Shown: positions 27,768 to 37,798 of the stretch, one piece after another | How positions within the stretch are numbered: the stretch's first letter is position 1 | Layout: every line of letters begins with the position of its first letter | Assembly: GCF_016888165.1 (NCBI RefSeq) | Contig: NZ_JACSWC010000252.1 | Location: forward strand, 1-53,158 | Direction of reading: 5' to 3' | From: Halomicronema sp. CCY15110 | GTDB taxonomy: Bacteria; Cyanobacteriota; Cyanobacteriia; Phormidesmidales; Phormidesmidaceae | Length of the DNA: 53,158 nucleotides | The notes under the pieces: generated by a model | Databases searched by the model: none | What the model was told of the DNA's origin: nothing | Seen by the model: only the letters and a program-made list of their open reading frames with translations | Program-made: the position numbers and the translations under genes

Positions 27768-29219
27768 CCGATTCAGCGATCGCCCCCAATGCTTGACTGG
27801 TCATTGTTTACAACTCGCCTGAGTCCTGACCACTCGCCGACAACTCCGGTTTCGCTGGGAGTGGATGCCACCCTAGAGACTTTACCCCTACACGCGGCTG
27901 AGCTCGACCTCGCATTACCCGGCACTGTTGCCGCTGAGCAGTTCAACCACTTTCCCGAACTGCCTGGCCTATTACTTACCGAGCAGCAGACGTTGGTAGG
28001 GGTACTTTCACGACAACAATTTTTGGAATTTCTACTGCGGCCCAAGGCTTGTGAACTATTTCTGCAAGAGCCGCTGTCCGTGATTTATTGCTACACGCGG
28101 CGACGCCCCCTCATGTTTCCGGGCGAGACCCCTATCTTGGTGGCGGCCCGGGCCGCCCTGCGGCAACCCAGTGAACTTCAGGGCGAGCCGATCTTGGTCA
28201 GCACCGTCGAGGGCGATCGCCTCATCAGTGCCCATGACCTGAATCAAGCCCACTGGCAAATTCGCGGCATTGAAACCCAAGTCCGCCACGAACGTGCCCA
28301 AGCGGCTATGCTGCAGTCGCAAAAAATGGCCGCCCTGGGCCGACTGGTGGACGGCATCGCCCACGAAATCATGGATCCGTTGGGATTCATTTGGGGCAAT
28401 CTGAGTCACGTTGATCAATATTGCCAGCAGTTGTTGCAGCTATTGGCCGCTTACGAAGCCGCTGGTGCCGCCTGGACAGGGCCAGCCACTCTCAACGAAC
28501 TGCAAGAGTTACAAGAAGAAATTGAACTAGACTATCTGCGAGAAGACTTGCCGCTGACGCTCAATAGCATCAAGAGCGGTGCAGCCAGGTTGAAACAACT
28601 GGCCAGTAGTCTGCAAAATTTTTGCCACATCGACGAAGTGTATCCCAAGCCTGCCGACCTCCATGGGCTCATCGACAGTATTGTGCTGCTGCTCAAAAGT
28701 CGTCTCACGACTCACATTCAAATCGATTGCCAGTACGACACCTTACCCCCGGTGCCCTGCTTTGCCGGACAACTCAGTCAGGTGTTGATGAATGTACTGA
28801 CCCACTGTGTTGATGATTTGTTGAGCGCGGCGGCAGGCCAATCAGCCGAAACAGATTTTCCGACCAATGCGCTGGGCTCCCCGGCCTTACCGCTTGCGAC
28901 AGCTCCCCGCATTACCATCACTACGCGACTGTATGATGCCAATCCCACCGTTCCCATGGGCGATCGCTGGGTGGTGATCACCATTACTGACAATGGGCCT
29001 GGCTTGCCCGCCGCTACACTACAACAAATCCAAGAGGCGTTTTCCATTCGTCAGCGGTTAGCGAGAGAGACGGAGTTAGCCACTTGCTACCGATTGGTTA
29101 CCGCTAAACATGGGGGCAAGTTTGCCGTGCGATCGCCCGCTTCCCATTTGGAGCCGAATAGTCAGGCGATCGGTACCGAATTCGAAATCCAACTCCCGCT
29201 TTACAAGCTAGACAGCTAG
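27768..29219 (+). CDS. sensor histidine kinase
   Basis: A 483-residue soluble kinase, if started at the ATG at 27,768; an in-frame ATG at 27,789 and a GTG at 27,726 are alternatives and none has a clear ribosome-binding site. The H-box is GRLVDGIAHEIMDPLGFIWG with the phospho-accepting His at about residue 199. The ATPase domain shows an N-box-like region and the G1 box DNGPGLP; the final part reads KHGGKFAVRSP and GTEFEIQLPL. The N-terminal 150 residues form a sensory part (LLLTEQQTLVGVLSRQQFLEFLLRP resembles a segment found in front of cyanobacterial GGDEF proteins). No response regulator is adjacent, so it is an orphan kinase. Confidence 0.88.
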   Translation, partial: PIQRSPPMLDWSLFTTRLSPDHSPTTPVSLGVDATLETLPLHAAELDLALPGTVAAEQFNHFPELPGLLLTEQQTLVGVLSRQQFLEFLLRPKACELFLQEPLSVIYCYTRRRPLMFPGETPILVAARAALRQPSELQGEPILVSTVEGDRLISAHDLNQAHWQIRGIETQVRHERAQAAMLQSQKMAALGRLVDGIAHEIMDPLGFIWGNLSHVDQYCQQLLQLLAAYEAAGAAWTGPATLNELQELQEEIELDYLREDLPLTLNSIKSGAARLKQLASSLQNFCHIDEVYPKPADLHGLIDSIVLLLKSRLTTHIQIDCQYDTLPPVPCFAGQLSQVLMNVLTHCVDDLLSAAAGQSAETDFPTNALGSPALPLATAPRITITTRLYDANPTVPMGDRWVVITITDNGPGLPAATLQQIQEAFSIRQRLARETELATCYRLVTAKHGGKFAVRSPASHLEPNSQAIGTEFEIQLPLYKLDS

Positions 29220-29542
29220 CCTCAGCTGCAACACTCATCCTCATGTCCTTAGTAACTGAGAATCATTACCTCCTGATAGATGGATGGGCCCCCAGAGTGA
29301 CCTCGATACCCCAGAGACATCCAATGTCATTTCCAGAAACTGCTCTCACCTACAGCTAGTTGCAAAACACTCTATGCATCCTCATGTTGCGGAATCGAAA
29401 TGTGGAATGGAGAAATGGAGCCGGCTATCGACAACTTCACTGCAGACTGCCACAAAATCCCTGAATCCCCTAAGAATAGGCACCTTTAACTAACACGGCC
29501 AGCACCCTAAAGACTCGAAACAGTCAAATTGACAACTTTTCC
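29220..29542. other. intergenic region before the ribosomal promoter
   Basis: About 320 bp between the histidine kinase and the ribosomal promoter. I see no gene; the 69-codon open frame at 29,284 has no recognisable features. It presumably holds the kinase terminator, but no clear hairpin with a T-run was found. Confidence 0.4.
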
Positions 29543-29571
29543 TAGACATTTCCATTCACCTTGTGTATTAT
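29543..29571 (+). promoter_or_regulatory. predicted promoter of the ribosomal protein operon
   Basis: TAGACA (29,543-29,548) and TATTAT (29,566-29,571) are separated by 17 bp and each differs from the sigma70 consensus at one base. Transcription would start at about 29,578, leaving a leader of about 320 nt before rplC. A nearby TTGACA at 29,529 is wrongly spaced to the -10. Confidence 0.65.
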
Positions 29572-29740
29572 GAGTAACTGTCGCTGAAGCGGAAACTGGA
29601 CGTTAAGCGTTCTAAGTCTGTAGCGACAACTGCTAAATTGCTTTGGCTTAATTCTTGTCCATAAACGCCGCTGTCGAACTCTGCGTTTCGGCAGTGGCAA
29701 TGTTTTGACTGGCAAGCGCTTTCTCAAAGCGTCGTAACTG

Positions 29741-29781
29741 AGTCACACAGCAAGCGTTGAAGCCGCTTGTGACTTAGTTTT
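29741..29781 (+). promoter_or_regulatory. terminator-like hairpin in the rplC leader
   Basis: AGTCAC (29,741-29,746) pairs with GTGACT (29,769-29,774) and AAGCG (29,752-29,756) with CGCTT (29,764-29,768), giving 11 bp with a 5-nt bulge, followed by TAGTTTT. A second small stem (TGTGA 29,781-29,785 with TCACA 29,793-29,797) could compete with it. The layout suggests transcription attenuation of the ribosomal operon, analogous in principle to the L4-controlled S10 leader of Escherichia coli. Confidence 0.5.
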
Positions 29782-29897
29782 GTGAGCGTGGTTCACAGCC
29801 ATAAATGATGTGTCGCTCGCCATTAGTTTGGCCGGGGCTTATGCTCATCATTTCGTCTCTAAATATAAGCAACGTGTAGCAACGGAGATCGGTAAAA

Positions 29898-30530
29898 GTG
29901 TCAGTTGGGATTCTTGGAACCAAGTTGGGCATGACCCAGATATTTGATGAAGAGGGGAACGCCGTTCCCGTCACTGTCATTCAAGCTGGCCCCTGTATTG
30001 TCACTCAGGTGAAAACAGCGAAGACTGACGGCTACACAGCTGTACAGATTGGCTATGACAATGTTTCTGAAAAGGCTTTGACGAAGCCTGAACTGGGTCA
30101 CCTGGCGAAAGCCGGAGCAACTCCGGTCCGGCATCTAAAGGAGTATCGGGTCGCTCAGACTGAAGAATTTGAGCCAGGCCAAAATGTCACTGCTGAGCGG
30201 TTTGAGCCAGGTCAATTAGTAGACGTGACTGGCACCAGCATCGGTAAAGGATTTTCTGGCAACCAAAAACGGCATAACTTTCGTCGCGGGCCGATGTCTC
30301 ACGGTTCCAAGAACCATCGCCTACCGGGCTCAATTGGACCTGGTACAACTCCGGGGCGAGTCTATCCGGGAAAAAAGATGGCGGGCCAACTAGGTAATAA
30401 GCAGGTAACGACCCGCAAGCTGCAAGTGGTAAAAATTGACGCCGAGAATAACTTGCTGGTTATTAAGGGGGCAATCCCCGGTAAGCCTGGTGGTCTGTTG
30501 AGCATTGCGCCGACAAATGTAGTGGGCTAA
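29898..30530 (+). CDS. rplC: 50S ribosomal protein L3
   Basis: A 210-residue protein of the large subunit that reaches the peptidyl-transferase centre and nucleates 23S rRNA folding with L24. Landmarks: the start [18 protein letters not shown], the family signature around [20 protein letters not shown], and the loop [19 protein letters not shown]. It uses a GTG start. It is the first gene of the operon in this window: rpsJ, which precedes it in Escherichia coli, is absent, as is usual in cyanobacteria where rpsJ follows tuf. Confidence 0.98.
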   Translation: MSVGILGTKLGMTQIFDEEGNAVPVTVIQAGPCIVTQVKTAKTDGYTAVQIGYDNVSEKALTKPELGHLAKAGATPVRHLKEYRVAQTEEFEPGQNVTAERFEPGQLVDVTGTSIGKGFSGNQKRHNFRRGPMSHGSKNHRLPGSIGPGTTPGRVYPGKKMAGQLGNKQVTTRKLQVVKIDAENNLLVIKGAIPGKPGGLLSIAPTNVVG

Positions 30531-30587
30531 GTAGTCGATTTCGACAGCATCAAAGCTATCTGGGAACGTAAGTAAGAGACAAAAGTC

Positions 30588-31223
30588 ATGGTTGAGTGTG
30601 TTGTTCAAGATTGGCAGGGGCAAGAAGCAGGAAAGGCTTCTATAGATCTTAAAGTTGCAAAGCCCGAAAGTGCTTCTCATATCCTGCATCGTGCTTTAGT
30701 TCGGCAAATGCACAATGCGCGACAAGGAACGCTGTCGAGTAAGACGCGCGCCGAAGTCAGAGGTGGCGGTAAGAAGCCTTGGCGTCAAAAAGGGACTGGT
30801 CGGGCACGGGCAGGTTCCAGCCGTTCTCCTCTGTGGAAGGGCGGTGGTGTTATCTTTGGCCCGAAACCCCGTGATTTCAGCGTCAAGATGAACCGCAAAG
30901 AGCGTCGTCTGGCGTTGAGGACAGCTTTTCAAAGTCGTTTGGCTACAGACACTGTGGTAGTGGAAGATTTTGGCGGACATTTACCCCGCCCCAAAACCCG
31001 TGAGATGATCGCGGCGATGGAGCGCTGGGGCATCGGTCCTGATGACAAAGTGTTGTTCATCCTGGGCGAGCAGCCAGAAAGTGTCGTGCTATCTCTGCGC
31101 AACATTGAGCGGGTGAAGCTGATTGCAGCGACAAACTTGAACATTTTTGACTTGTTGAACGCTGACCGCTTGGTCTTGACGACTGCAGCCATGGAAAAAA
31201 TTCAGGAGGTTTACAGTGACTAG
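30588..31223 (+). CDS. rplD: 50S ribosomal protein L4
   Basis: A 211-residue protein lining the exit tunnel. The extended loop that reaches into the tunnel is seen at [21 protein letters not shown] (broken here after 20 residues in wording only) and the [20 protein letters not shown] segment that follows. In Escherichia coli L4 represses its own operon through the leader RNA; whether it does so here is unknown, but the leader has a terminator-like hairpin. Its stop codon overlaps the start of rplW by 8 nt, implying translational coupling. Confidence 0.98.
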   Translation: MVECVVQDWQGQEAGKASIDLKVAKPESASHILHRALVRQMHNARQGTLSSKTRAEVRGGGKKPWRQKGTGRARAGSSRSPLWKGGGVIFGPKPRDFSVKMNRKERRLALRTAFQSRLATDTVVVEDFGGHLPRPKTREMIAAMERWGIGPDDKVLFILGEQPESVVLSLRNIERVKLIAATNLNIFDLLNADRLVLTTAAMEKIQEVYSD

Positions 31224-31521
31224 AGTTCTGAATGCGGGTGAACTCGCCGATTTGATTCGGCGTCCCTTAATCACTGAGAAAGCCACATTGTTGTTGGAAA
31301 ACAACCAGTACGTTTTTGAGGTTGCCCCAAAAGCCAGAAAGCCTGAGATTAAGGCTGCAGTAGAGTCTTTGTTTGATGTCAAAGTGACCGGTATCAGTAC
31401 GGTCAACTTACCTCGCAAAAAGCGTCGCGTCGGTCGTTTTGAAGGGTTTCGTACTCGCTATAAGCGGGCGATCGTGACGTTAGCCGAAGGCGACAGCATT
31501 ACCCTATTTCCAGATGTCTAG
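31216..31521 (+). CDS. rplW: 50S ribosomal protein L23
   Basis: A 101-residue protein at the tunnel exit, docking site for trigger factor and SRP. Landmarks: [16 protein letters not shown] near the N-terminus and the [19 protein letters not shown] stretch. The start is GTG at 31,216, inside the end of rplD, with an AGGAGG ribosome-binding site at 31,204-31,209. The overlap suggests re-initiation by ribosomes finishing L4. Confidence 0.98.
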   Translation: MTRVLNAGELADLIRRPLITEKATLLLENNQYVFEVAPKARKPEIKAAVESLFDVKVTGISTVNLPRKKRRVGRFEGFRTRYKRAIVTLAEGDSITLFPDV

Positions 31522-31578
31522 AAGCGCCCTGCTTCCGTTTAGCAGTTGATGCAGTTTATTGATTGAGTGAGTTGAGCT

Positions 31579-32442
31579 ATGGGCATCCGTTCCTACCGTC
31601 CCCTGACCCCCGGTACCCGTGAGCGTTCAGTTTCAGAATTTTCTGAGATCACCCGCTCCGAGCCTGAGAAGTCTTTGACTGTCTCAGTACATCGTGCTAA
31701 AGGTCGCAATAATCGCGGAGTAATTACCTGTCGTCATCGGGGTGGTGGTCACAAGCGCCTTTACCGCATCATTGATTTCTATCGCAACAAGCACAACATC
31801 CCGGCAACGGTTACGGAGATTGAGTACGACCCTAACCGCAATGCGCGTATTGCTTTACTGCAGTACGAAGATGGTGAAAAACGCTATATCCTGCATCCCG
31901 CATCCTTAGAGGTAGGCACGACCGTATTGTCCGGTCCGGATGCGCCCATTGAAGTTGGAAACGCTCTGCCGCTTCATAAGATTCCCCTGGGCACATCGGT
32001 GCATAACGTCGAGCTACAGCCGGACAAGGGTGGGCAAATTGTCAGGGCTGCGGGGACATCGGCTCAAGTCGTGGCTAAAGAGGGAAATTATGTCACTCTC
32101 AAGTTGCCTTCGACGGAAGTCCGCATGGTGCGTCGTGAATGTTACGCCACCATTGGTCAAGTGGGTCACGCAGACGCTCGCAACATCACCTTGGGTAAGG
32201 CTGGACGCAAGCGCTGGTTGGGCAGACGTCCTGAAGTGCGAGGCAGTGTGATGAACCCGGTTGATCACCCGCACGGTGGTGGCGAAGGCCGTGCTCCTAT
32301 TGGCCGCAGTGGTCCTGTGACGCCTTGGGGTAAGCCAGCCTTGGGCCTCAAGACCCGGAAGAAGAAGAAAGAGAGTAATAGTTTGATTGTTCGCCGCCGC
32401 CGCCGCACTTCCAAGCGTGGGCGAGGCGGACGGAATACTTAA
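31579..32442 (+). CDS. rplB: 50S ribosomal protein L2
   Basis: A 287-residue universally conserved protein needed for subunit association and peptidyl transfer. The conserved [14 protein letters not shown] loop contains the histidine long linked to peptidyl-transferase function. The C-terminus is strongly basic ([10 protein letters not shown] then [14 protein letters not shown]). The start ATG at 31,579 follows rplW by 57 bp. Length and order are normal. Confidence 0.98.
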   Translation: MGIRSYRPLTPGTRERSVSEFSEITRSEPEKSLTVSVHRAKGRNNRGVITCRHRGGGHKRLYRIIDFYRNKHNIPATVTEIEYDPNRNARIALLQYEDGEKRYILHPASLEVGTTVLSGPDAPIEVGNALPLHKIPLGTSVHNVELQPDKGGQIVRAAGTSAQVVAKEGNYVTLKLPSTEVRMVRRECYATIGQVGHADARNITLGKAGRKRWLGRRPEVRGSVMNPVDHPHGGGEGRAPIGRSGPVTPWGKPALGLKTRKKKKESNSLIVRRRRRTSKRGRGGRNT

Positions 32443-32523
32443 ATCGCTACAAATAGCCCGGCTGGGTTACTGGTTCCGATACTGAGTTGATGGATACGAG
32501 AGAAGTACGAGGTTGTAAAGATT

Positions 32524-32802
32524 ATGTCGCGTTCCTTAAAGAAAGGGCCATTTGTGGCTGATCACCTGATGCGCAAAGTCGAAGCGCTCAATACCAAGGG
32601 TGACAAGCAGGTGATCAAGACCTGGTCGCGGGCTTCTACCATCATTCCTCAGATGATTGGCCACACGATCGCCGTTCACAATGGCCGTCAACATGTGCCG
32701 GTTTATGTGACTGAGCAAATGGTCGGACATAAACTCGGTGAATTTGCCCCGACTCGCACTTTTCGGGGACATGCCAAAAGCGATAAGAAAGCGCGTCGAT
32801 AA
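32524..32802 (+). CDS. rpsS: 30S ribosomal protein S19
   Basis: A 92-residue protein of the small-subunit head that binds 16S rRNA with S13 near the A-site finger. Landmarks: [18 protein letters not shown] at the N-terminus and [20 protein letters not shown] at the C-terminus. It follows rplB by 81 bp and precedes rplV in the standard order. Confidence 0.98.
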   Translation: MSRSLKKGPFVADHLMRKVEALNTKGDKQVIKTWSRASTIIPQMIGHTIAVHNGRQHVPVYVTEQMVGHKLGEFAPTRTFRGHAKSDKKARR

Positions 32803-32823
32803 TTTTTGGAGTCGGAGAATCCC

Positions 32824-33186
32824 ATGGCGGTTGATACTACTGAACAGGTTAAAGCGGTTGCTCGCTACATTCGCATGTCCCCTCACAAGGTGCGGCGGGT
32901 GCTTGACCAAATTCGCGGTCGCTCTTATCGGGAGGCCCTCATTATCCTTGAGTTCATGCCTTACCGAGCATGTGATCCGGTACTGAAAGTGCTGCGCTCA
33001 GCGGTTGCTAATGCAGAGAATAACAACGGCATTGACCCAGCTTCGTTAGTAATCAGCGAGGCCTTCGCAGACGCGGGGCCGACGCTAAAGCGGTTTCGCC
33101 CTCGGGCCCAAGGGCGAGCTTATCAAATTCGCAAGCCGACTTGTCACATTACGATTGCGGTTGCGGTTGCTCCAGCAGACTCATAA
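32824..33186 (+). CDS. rplV: 50S ribosomal protein L22
   Basis: A 120-residue protein whose beta-hairpin forms part of the exit-tunnel constriction (hairpin residues around [20 protein letters not shown]). The ATG at 32,824 is chosen because GGAG lies 6 bp upstream and it gives the conserved N-terminus; an in-frame TTG at 32,806 would add six residues. It is 21 bp after rpsS. Confidence 0.98.
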   Translation: MAVDTTEQVKAVARYIRMSPHKVRRVLDQIRGRSYREALIILEFMPYRACDPVLKVLRSAVANAENNNGIDPASLVISEAFADAGPTLKRFRPRAQGRAYQIRKPTCHITIAVAVAPADS

Positions 33187-33237
33187 CGCGGCGGTTGATC
33201 GGTCATTTACTGAAAGCATTTAACTGAGGGACTACGA

Positions 33238-33972
33238 GTGGGACAGAAGATACATCCAACAGGTTTTCGATTAGGGATTGTGCAGGAGCATCGTTCACGG
33301 TGGTTTGCAGATAGTAATCGTTATCCTCAACTGCTGAAGGAAGACTACATCATTCGCGAATATATCGAGAAAAACCTCTCAAATGCGGGCATTTCTGATA
33401 TTCGGATTGAGCGCAAAGCTGATCAGATTGATCTAGAAGTTCGCACTGCTCGTCCTGGTGTGGTCGTAGGTCGCGGGGGCAGTGGTATTGAAGCTCTGCG
33501 TCTAGGCCTGCAACAGGCTCTCAAGGATTCGAGTCGCCAGATTCGGATCAATGTGGTTGAGGTGACCCGGGTCGATGCGGACGCTCCTTTGGTGGCTGAG
33601 TATATTACTCAGCAATTAGAGCGACGGGTGGCTTTTCGTCGTGTGGTGCGGCAGGCTCTCCAACGGGCTCAGCGGGCCGGAGTCGAAGGCATCAAAATCC
33701 AGGTGAGTGGCCGTCTCAACGGAGCAGAAATTGCTCGGACTGAATGGACTCGTGAAGGTCGTGTGCCTCTTCATACCCTGCGTGCTGATGTCGATTATGC
33801 CTACCGGACAGCCCAGACAACTTACGGTGTTCTGGGTGTAAAAGTTTGGATTTTCCGAGGCGAGGTGATTCCTGGTCAGGAAGATCAGCGATCAGCACCG
33901 GAAGCGGCTCAACCACGTCGTCGGCAACCGCGTCGTCGGCAACAGTTTGAAGATCGGTCAAACGAGTCTTAA
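33238..33972 (+). CDS. rpsC: 30S ribosomal protein S3
   Basis: A 244-residue protein at the mRNA entry site with helicase-related function together with S4 and S5. It starts with [22 protein letters not shown]. The KH domain has [14 protein letters not shown]. The last 25 residues are a basic tail ([15 protein letters not shown]) a little longer than in Escherichia coli. It is followed by rplP after 71 bp. Confidence 0.98.
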   Translation: MGQKIHPTGFRLGIVQEHRSRWFADSNRYPQLLKEDYIIREYIEKNLSNAGISDIRIERKADQIDLEVRTARPGVVVGRGGSGIEALRLGLQQALKDSSRQIRINVVEVTRVDADAPLVAEYITQQLERRVAFRRVVRQALQRAQRAGVEGIKIQVSGRLNGAEIARTEWTREGRVPLHTLRADVDYAYRTAQTTYGVLGVKVWIFRGEVIPGQEDQRSAPEAAQPRRRQPRRRQQFEDRSNES

Positions 33973-34043
33973 TCGGTTGAATTCGGTTTTTGAGTTCCGT
34001 AACATATCTCTTTTTGAATGTGAATCTTAGGCAAAGTTGAGCC

Positions 34044-34460
34044 ATGTTAAGTCCTAGACGTACCAAATTTCGTAAACAGCATCGGGGCCGTATGCGAGGC
34101 ATGGCCCAGCGAGGCAACAAAATTAATTTTGGAGAGTTTGCTCTCCAGGCGACTGAGCCCTCATGGCTAACTTCCCGGCAAATTGAGGCGGCACGTCGAG
34201 CCATGACTCGTTATGTGCGCCGGGGGGGCAAAATCTGGATTCGAGTGTTTCCAGATAAGCCAGTTACGATGCGTCCAGCGGAAACCCGCATGGGATCCGG
34301 TAAGGGTAACCCTGAATTCTGGGTGGCAGTGGTAAAACCAGGGCGAGTCGTGTTTGAAATTGCGGGTGTGCCCGAAGAAGTTGCTCGCGAGGCGATGCGC
34401 CTGGCTTCCTTCAAACTTCCCTTTAAGACCAAGTTTATCGCTCGACAGGAGGAGTCTTAA
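34044..34460 (+). CDS. rplP: 50S ribosomal protein L16
   Basis: A 138-residue protein that organises the A-site tRNA corridor. Landmarks: [19 protein letters not shown] at the start and the conserved [20 protein letters not shown] loop. It ends 2 nt before the rpmC start, so translation of the two is probably coupled. Confidence 0.98.
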   Translation: MLSPRRTKFRKQHRGRMRGMAQRGNKINFGEFALQATEPSWLTSRQIEAARRAMTRYVRRGGKIWIRVFPDKPVTMRPAETRMGSGKGNPEFWVAVVKPGRVVFEIAGVPEEVAREAMRLASFKLPFKTKFIARQEES

Positions 34461-34462
34461 CC

Positions 34463-34747
34463 ATGGCATTGCCCAAAGTACAGGACGTGCGAGATTTGGA
34501 TGATCAGGCTCTGGAGCAAGCGATCGCTGACACGCGCAGAAAAATGTTTGATCTCCGTTTTCAGCAAGCGACTCGTCAATTGCAGACTGGGCTCCATCAG
34601 TTCAAACATGAGCGGCATCGACTGGCACAATTAATGACCGTTTTAAGAGAGCGGCAGCTAGCTGGTGAGGCGTCATTGACTACTGACTCTGAAGCTCCTC
34701 CAACGGTGACGGCTAGCGCCACAGACATTGCAAAAGAGGAAGAGTAG
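34463..34747 (+). CDS. rpmC: 50S ribosomal protein L29 with C-terminal extension
   Basis: A 94-residue protein near the tunnel exit. Residues about 1-66 form the usual two-helix L29 fold, with the MFDLRFQQATRQLQTG signature. The remaining ~28 residues are Ala/Thr/Glu-rich and acidic at the end (TDIAKEEE); they are absent from the ~63-residue Escherichia coli protein and probably disordered. It starts at 34,463, directly after rplP. Confidence 0.97.
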   Translation: MALPKVQDVRDLDDQALEQAIADTRRKMFDLRFQQATRQLQTGLHQFKHERHRLAQLMTVLRERQLAGEASLTTDSEAPPTVTASATDIAKEEE

Positions 34748-34760
34748 GGAGAAAAGGTAA

Positions 34761-35012
34761 ATGGCAGTTAAAGAGCGAGTGGGCCTTGTCGTCAGTGACA
34801 AGATGCAGAAAACCATTGTGGTGGCGGTTGAAAACCGTGTCCCTCATCCTAAGTACGGCAAAATCATGGTTCGTACTAAGCGCTACAAAGTTCACGATGA
34901 AGAGAATGCTTGCCAAGTTGGCGATCGCGTTCGGATTCGCGAGACACGTCCTCTCAGCAAGACTAAGCGGTGGACTGTGGCCGATATTCTTAATCGCACC
35001 GTTGAGGTCTAA
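34761..35012 (+). CDS. rpsQ: 30S ribosomal protein S17
   Basis: An 83-residue primary 16S rRNA-binding protein with an OB fold. Landmarks: [20 protein letters not shown] and [18 protein letters not shown]. It is 13 bp after rpmC with AGGAGG-like sequence in the junction to rplN downstream. Position and length are standard. Confidence 0.98.
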   Translation: MAVKERVGLVVSDKMQKTIVVAVENRVPHPKYGKIMVRTKRYKVHDEENACQVGDRVRIRETRPLSKTKRWTVADILNRTVEV

Positions 35013-35023
35013 GGAGGCGTAAG

Positions 35024-35389
35024 GTGATTCAGCAAGAAACTTATCTGAACGTAGCTGATAACAGCGGTGCTCGAAAATTAATGTGCATTCGGGTGCTCGG
35101 CGGCAACAGAACTTACGCTGGCGTGGGTGATGTGGTCATCGCGGTGGTCAAAGATGCTATCCCTAATATGGCCGTCAAGAAGTCGGACGTTGTTAGGGCG
35201 GTCATTGTTCGCACTAAGAAATCTTTGCGACGTAGTAGCGGCATGAGCATTCGGTTTGACGATAATGCTGCGGTGATTATCAATCAAGACGGCAACCCGC
35301 GGGGGACTCGCGTGTTTGGCCCAGTTGCTCGCGAACTGCGCGATAAGAGTTTCACTAAAATTGTTTCATTAGCACCGGAGGTCCTGTAA
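35024..35389 (+). CDS. rplN: 50S ribosomal protein L14
   Basis: A 121-residue protein at the subunit interface that forms bridges with 16S rRNA and binds the silencing factor RsfS. Landmarks: [20 protein letters not shown] and the [20 protein letters not shown] segment. It starts with GTG at 35,024 after an AAGGAGG ribosome-binding site. Its stop overlaps the rplX start by one base (TAATG). Confidence 0.98.
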   Translation: MIQQETYLNVADNSGARKLMCIRVLGGNRTYAGVGDVVIAVVKDAIPNMAVKKSDVVRAVIVRTKKSLRRSSGMSIRFDDNAAVIINQDGNPRGTRVFGPVARELRDKSFTKIVSLAPEVL

Positions 35390-35733
35390 TGCCTCAAGCC
35401 AGCGTCAAGCAAAAAAACAAAATGCATGTGAAGTCAGGTGATACCGTCCAAGTGATCGCTGGCCGGGACAAAGGCAAGGTCGGCGAAGTTGTGAAGGTGA
35501 TCCCGAAGGCGAGCCAAGTGATCGTTAAGGGCGCTAACTTTCGGACTCGCCACATGAAGCCAAGGCAAGATGGCGAGTCGGGGCAAATCATCACTGAAGA
35601 GGCTCCCATTCATAGCTCCAATGTCATGCTTTATTCCGAAAAGGAAAAGGTGGCTAGCCGAGTCGGTTACACCTTCACTGAAGATGGCAGAAAAGTTCGC
35701 GTTCTCAAGAAAACTGGCGAGATTGTTGATTAG
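35389..35733 (+). CDS. rplX: 50S ribosomal protein L24
   Basis: A 114-residue assembly-initiator protein for the large subunit with an N-terminal KOW motif ([20 protein letters not shown]). It shares one base with the rplN stop, which indicates translational coupling. The 93-bp gap before rplE contains a short 5-bp stem (35,736-35,740 with 35,752-35,756). Confidence 0.98.
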   Translation: MPQASVKQKNKMHVKSGDTVQVIAGRDKGKVGEVVKVIPKASQVIVKGANFRTRHMKPRQDGESGQIITEEAPIHSSNVMLYSEKEKVASRVGYTFTEDGRKVRVLKKTGEIVD

Positions 35734-35826
35734 TTCTCGCTCGATAGCTATGCGAGCTGAACTTAACTCCTTATTGTTTCAAAGCGCTTTCTGACTAAGC
35801 CCAGAGAGCATGAGAGGACATCCAAA

Positions 35827-36372
35827 ATGGCGGAACAGCTAAAAACGTTTTATATCGATAAAGTCGTCCCCAAGCTGATGGACCAGTTTGAGTACGGCAA
35901 TATTCACCAAGTTCCCAAATTGGTCAAAGTCACGGTCAATCGGGGACTCGGTGAAGCATCCCAGAATGCAAAAGCCTTGGAAGCTTCGGTCGCTGAGCTG
36001 GCCATCATCACTGGACAACGTCCGGTTGTGACCCGTGCCAAAAAAGCGATCGCCGGATTTAAGATTCGTCAAGGCATGCCTGTGGGCACGATGGTGACAT
36101 TGCGTTCAGATCGCATGTATGCATTTCTCAACCGTCTAATCAACCTGACTTTGCCCCGGATTCGCGACTTTCGAGGCGTGAGCAGCAAAAGTTTTGACGG
36201 TCGTGGCAATTACACCTTGGGCTTGCGAGAACAACTCATCTTTCCGGAGATTGAGTATGACAGCATCGATCAGATACGAGGCATGGACGTCACCATCGTG
36301 ACAACGGCGGATACAGACGAAGAAGGACGCGCACTCCTGAAGGAGTTGGGCATGCCCTTCCGCGAGAATTAG
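35827..36372 (+). CDS. rplE: 50S ribosomal protein L5
   Basis: A 181-residue protein that binds 5S rRNA and contacts P-site tRNA. Landmarks: [20 protein letters not shown] and the [20 protein letters not shown] region. In Escherichia coli rpsN (S14) follows; here rpsH follows directly, the usual cyanobacterial arrangement. Confidence 0.98.
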   Translation: MAEQLKTFYIDKVVPKLMDQFEYGNIHQVPKLVKVTVNRGLGEASQNAKALEASVAELAIITGQRPVVTRAKKAIAGFKIRQGMPVGTMVTLRSDRMYAFLNRLINLTLPRIRDFRGVSSKSFDGRGNYTLGLREQLIFPEIEYDSIDQIRGMDVTIVTTADTDEEGRALLKELGMPFREN

Positions 36373-36393
36373 GTTTAATCACTGGAGAGGACT

Positions 36394-36795
36394 ATGGCGG
36401 CTAACGACACAATCGCAGATATGCTGACGCGGATTCGAAATGCGAATCTGGCGCGTCATCAAACTGTGGATATCCCCTCTACACGGATGACCCGCAGCAT
36501 CGCTCAGGTATTGCAGGAAGAGGGGTTCATTGACAGCTTTGAACTCGTTGACGAGGGCGTGCGACAAAATCTGGTGATTAAGCTAAAGTATCGCGGCAAG
36601 ACAAGGGACCCCATCATCAAAAACTTGAAGCGCGTCAGTCGTCCCGGGTTGCGAGTGTACTCTAACCGTAAGGAGTTACCTCGGGTACTGGGAGGCATCG
36701 GCATTGCCATTGTTTCCACATCCAGTGGCATTATGACTGATCGTGACGCTCGGCAGCAGGGCATCGGCGGCGAGGTTCTCTGCTATGTCTGGTAG
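36394..36795 (+). CDS. rpsH: 30S ribosomal protein S8
   Basis: A 133-residue primary 16S rRNA-binding protein and, in Escherichia coli, the autogenous repressor of the spc operon. Landmarks: [19 protein letters not shown] and the C-terminal [20 protein letters not shown] motif. It follows rplE after 21 bp. Confidence 0.98.
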   Translation: MAANDTIADMLTRIRNANLARHQTVDIPSTRMTRSIAQVLQEEGFIDSFELVDEGVRQNLVIKLKYRGKTRDPIIKNLKRVSRPGLRVYSNRKELPRVLGGIGIAIVSTSSGIMTDRDARQQGIGGEVLCYVW

Positions 36796-36852
36796 TGCAT
36801 CATTGATCAGCGATTTTGCTAATACAGCGGTTCTTAGGGAGGAAGCTTAGTC

Positions 36853-37392
36853 ATGTCCCGAATTGGGAAAAGGCCAGTGCCAGTGCCTGCTAAAGTGACT
36901 GTCACTATTGATGGTCAAGCAGTCACCGTCAAAGGGCCAAAAGGAGAACTATCTCGTGTGTTGCCGGAAGGTATCGTCATCTCACAAGAAGAGTCGGCCA
37001 TTACGGTAACGCCTGAAAGTGAGTCACGCCGCTCTCGAGAGCGTCACGGTCTTTGCCGTACCTTGATTGCAAATATGATCGAAGGGGTGACCAACGGTTA
37101 TCAAAAGCGTTTAGAAATTCAAGGCGTTGGCTATCGGGCTCAGGTGCAAGGCAGTAAGTTGAATATGAGCCTGGGATATAGCCACCCGGTCATTTTTGAT
37201 CCGCCTGAAGGCATCCAGTTCGCTGTTGAAAGCAACACCAATGTGATTGTTAGCGGCATTGATAAAGAAGTCGTTGGCAACATCGCGGCTAAGATTAGAG
37301 ATGCTCGTCCACCCGAGCCCTACAAAGGTAAAGGTGTGCGTTATGCAGGCGAGCATGTTCGGCGTAAGGCTGGTAAAGCAGGGAAGAAGTAA
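36853..37392 (+). CDS. rplF: 50S ribosomal protein L6
   Basis: A 179-residue two-domain protein near the GTPase centre. Landmarks: [20 protein letters not shown], the [20 protein letters not shown] linker region and the C-terminal [20 protein letters not shown] signature. It is preceded by GGAGGAAG and followed by rplR after 2 nt. Confidence 0.98.
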   Translation: MSRIGKRPVPVPAKVTVTIDGQAVTVKGPKGELSRVLPEGIVISQEESAITVTPESESRRSRERHGLCRTLIANMIEGVTNGYQKRLEIQGVGYRAQVQGSKLNMSLGYSHPVIFDPPEGIQFAVESNTNVIVSGIDKEVVGNIAAKIRDARPPEPYKGKGVRYAGEHVRRKAGKAGKK

Positions 37393-37394
37393 TT

Positions 37395-37754
37395 ATGAAG
37401 GCAAGTCGGAAAGAACTTACCCGTCGCCGTCATGCTCGCATTCGGCGACGCTTATCGGGTACTACCGAAAAACCACGGCTATCGGTGTTTCGGTCAAACC
37501 ATCACATTTATGCACAAATTATTGACGATACGACTCATCACACTTTGGTGGCCGCGTCAACTGTAGAGCCGGAAGTTAAGTCTAAGGGCGCGACCGCGAA
37601 TCAAGCCGGAGCCCAAGTGGTCGGGCAGTTGATCGCTGAACGCGCTGCTGCCCAAGGCATCAGCCAAGTGGTGTTTGACCGGGGCGGCAATCTGTATCAC
37701 GGCCGAGTAGCGGCTTTAGCGGAGGCGGCTCGTGAAGGTGGGTTGTCGTTTTAG
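37395..37754 (+). CDS. rplR: 50S ribosomal protein L18
   Basis: A 119-residue 5S rRNA-binding protein that helps form the central protuberance. Landmarks: basic N-terminus with [36 protein letters not shown], and [20 protein letters not shown]. It starts 2 nt after the rplF stop. Confidence 0.98.
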   Translation: MKASRKELTRRRHARIRRRLSGTTEKPRLSVFRSNHHIYAQIIDDTTHHTLVAASTVEPEVKSKGATANQAGAQVVGQLIAERAAAQGISQVVFDRGGNLYHGRVAALAEAAREGGLSF

Positions 37755-37798
37755 GTACAGGCTTTTAACCATTGAGTTGATGCAATAGGGAGAGAATT

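Noticed and set aside
29529-29534. Consensus TTGACA upstream of the ribosomal operon
   Set aside because: It is 31 bp from TATTAT and no -10 element lies at 16-18 bp; TAGACA at 29,543 has the correct spacing.
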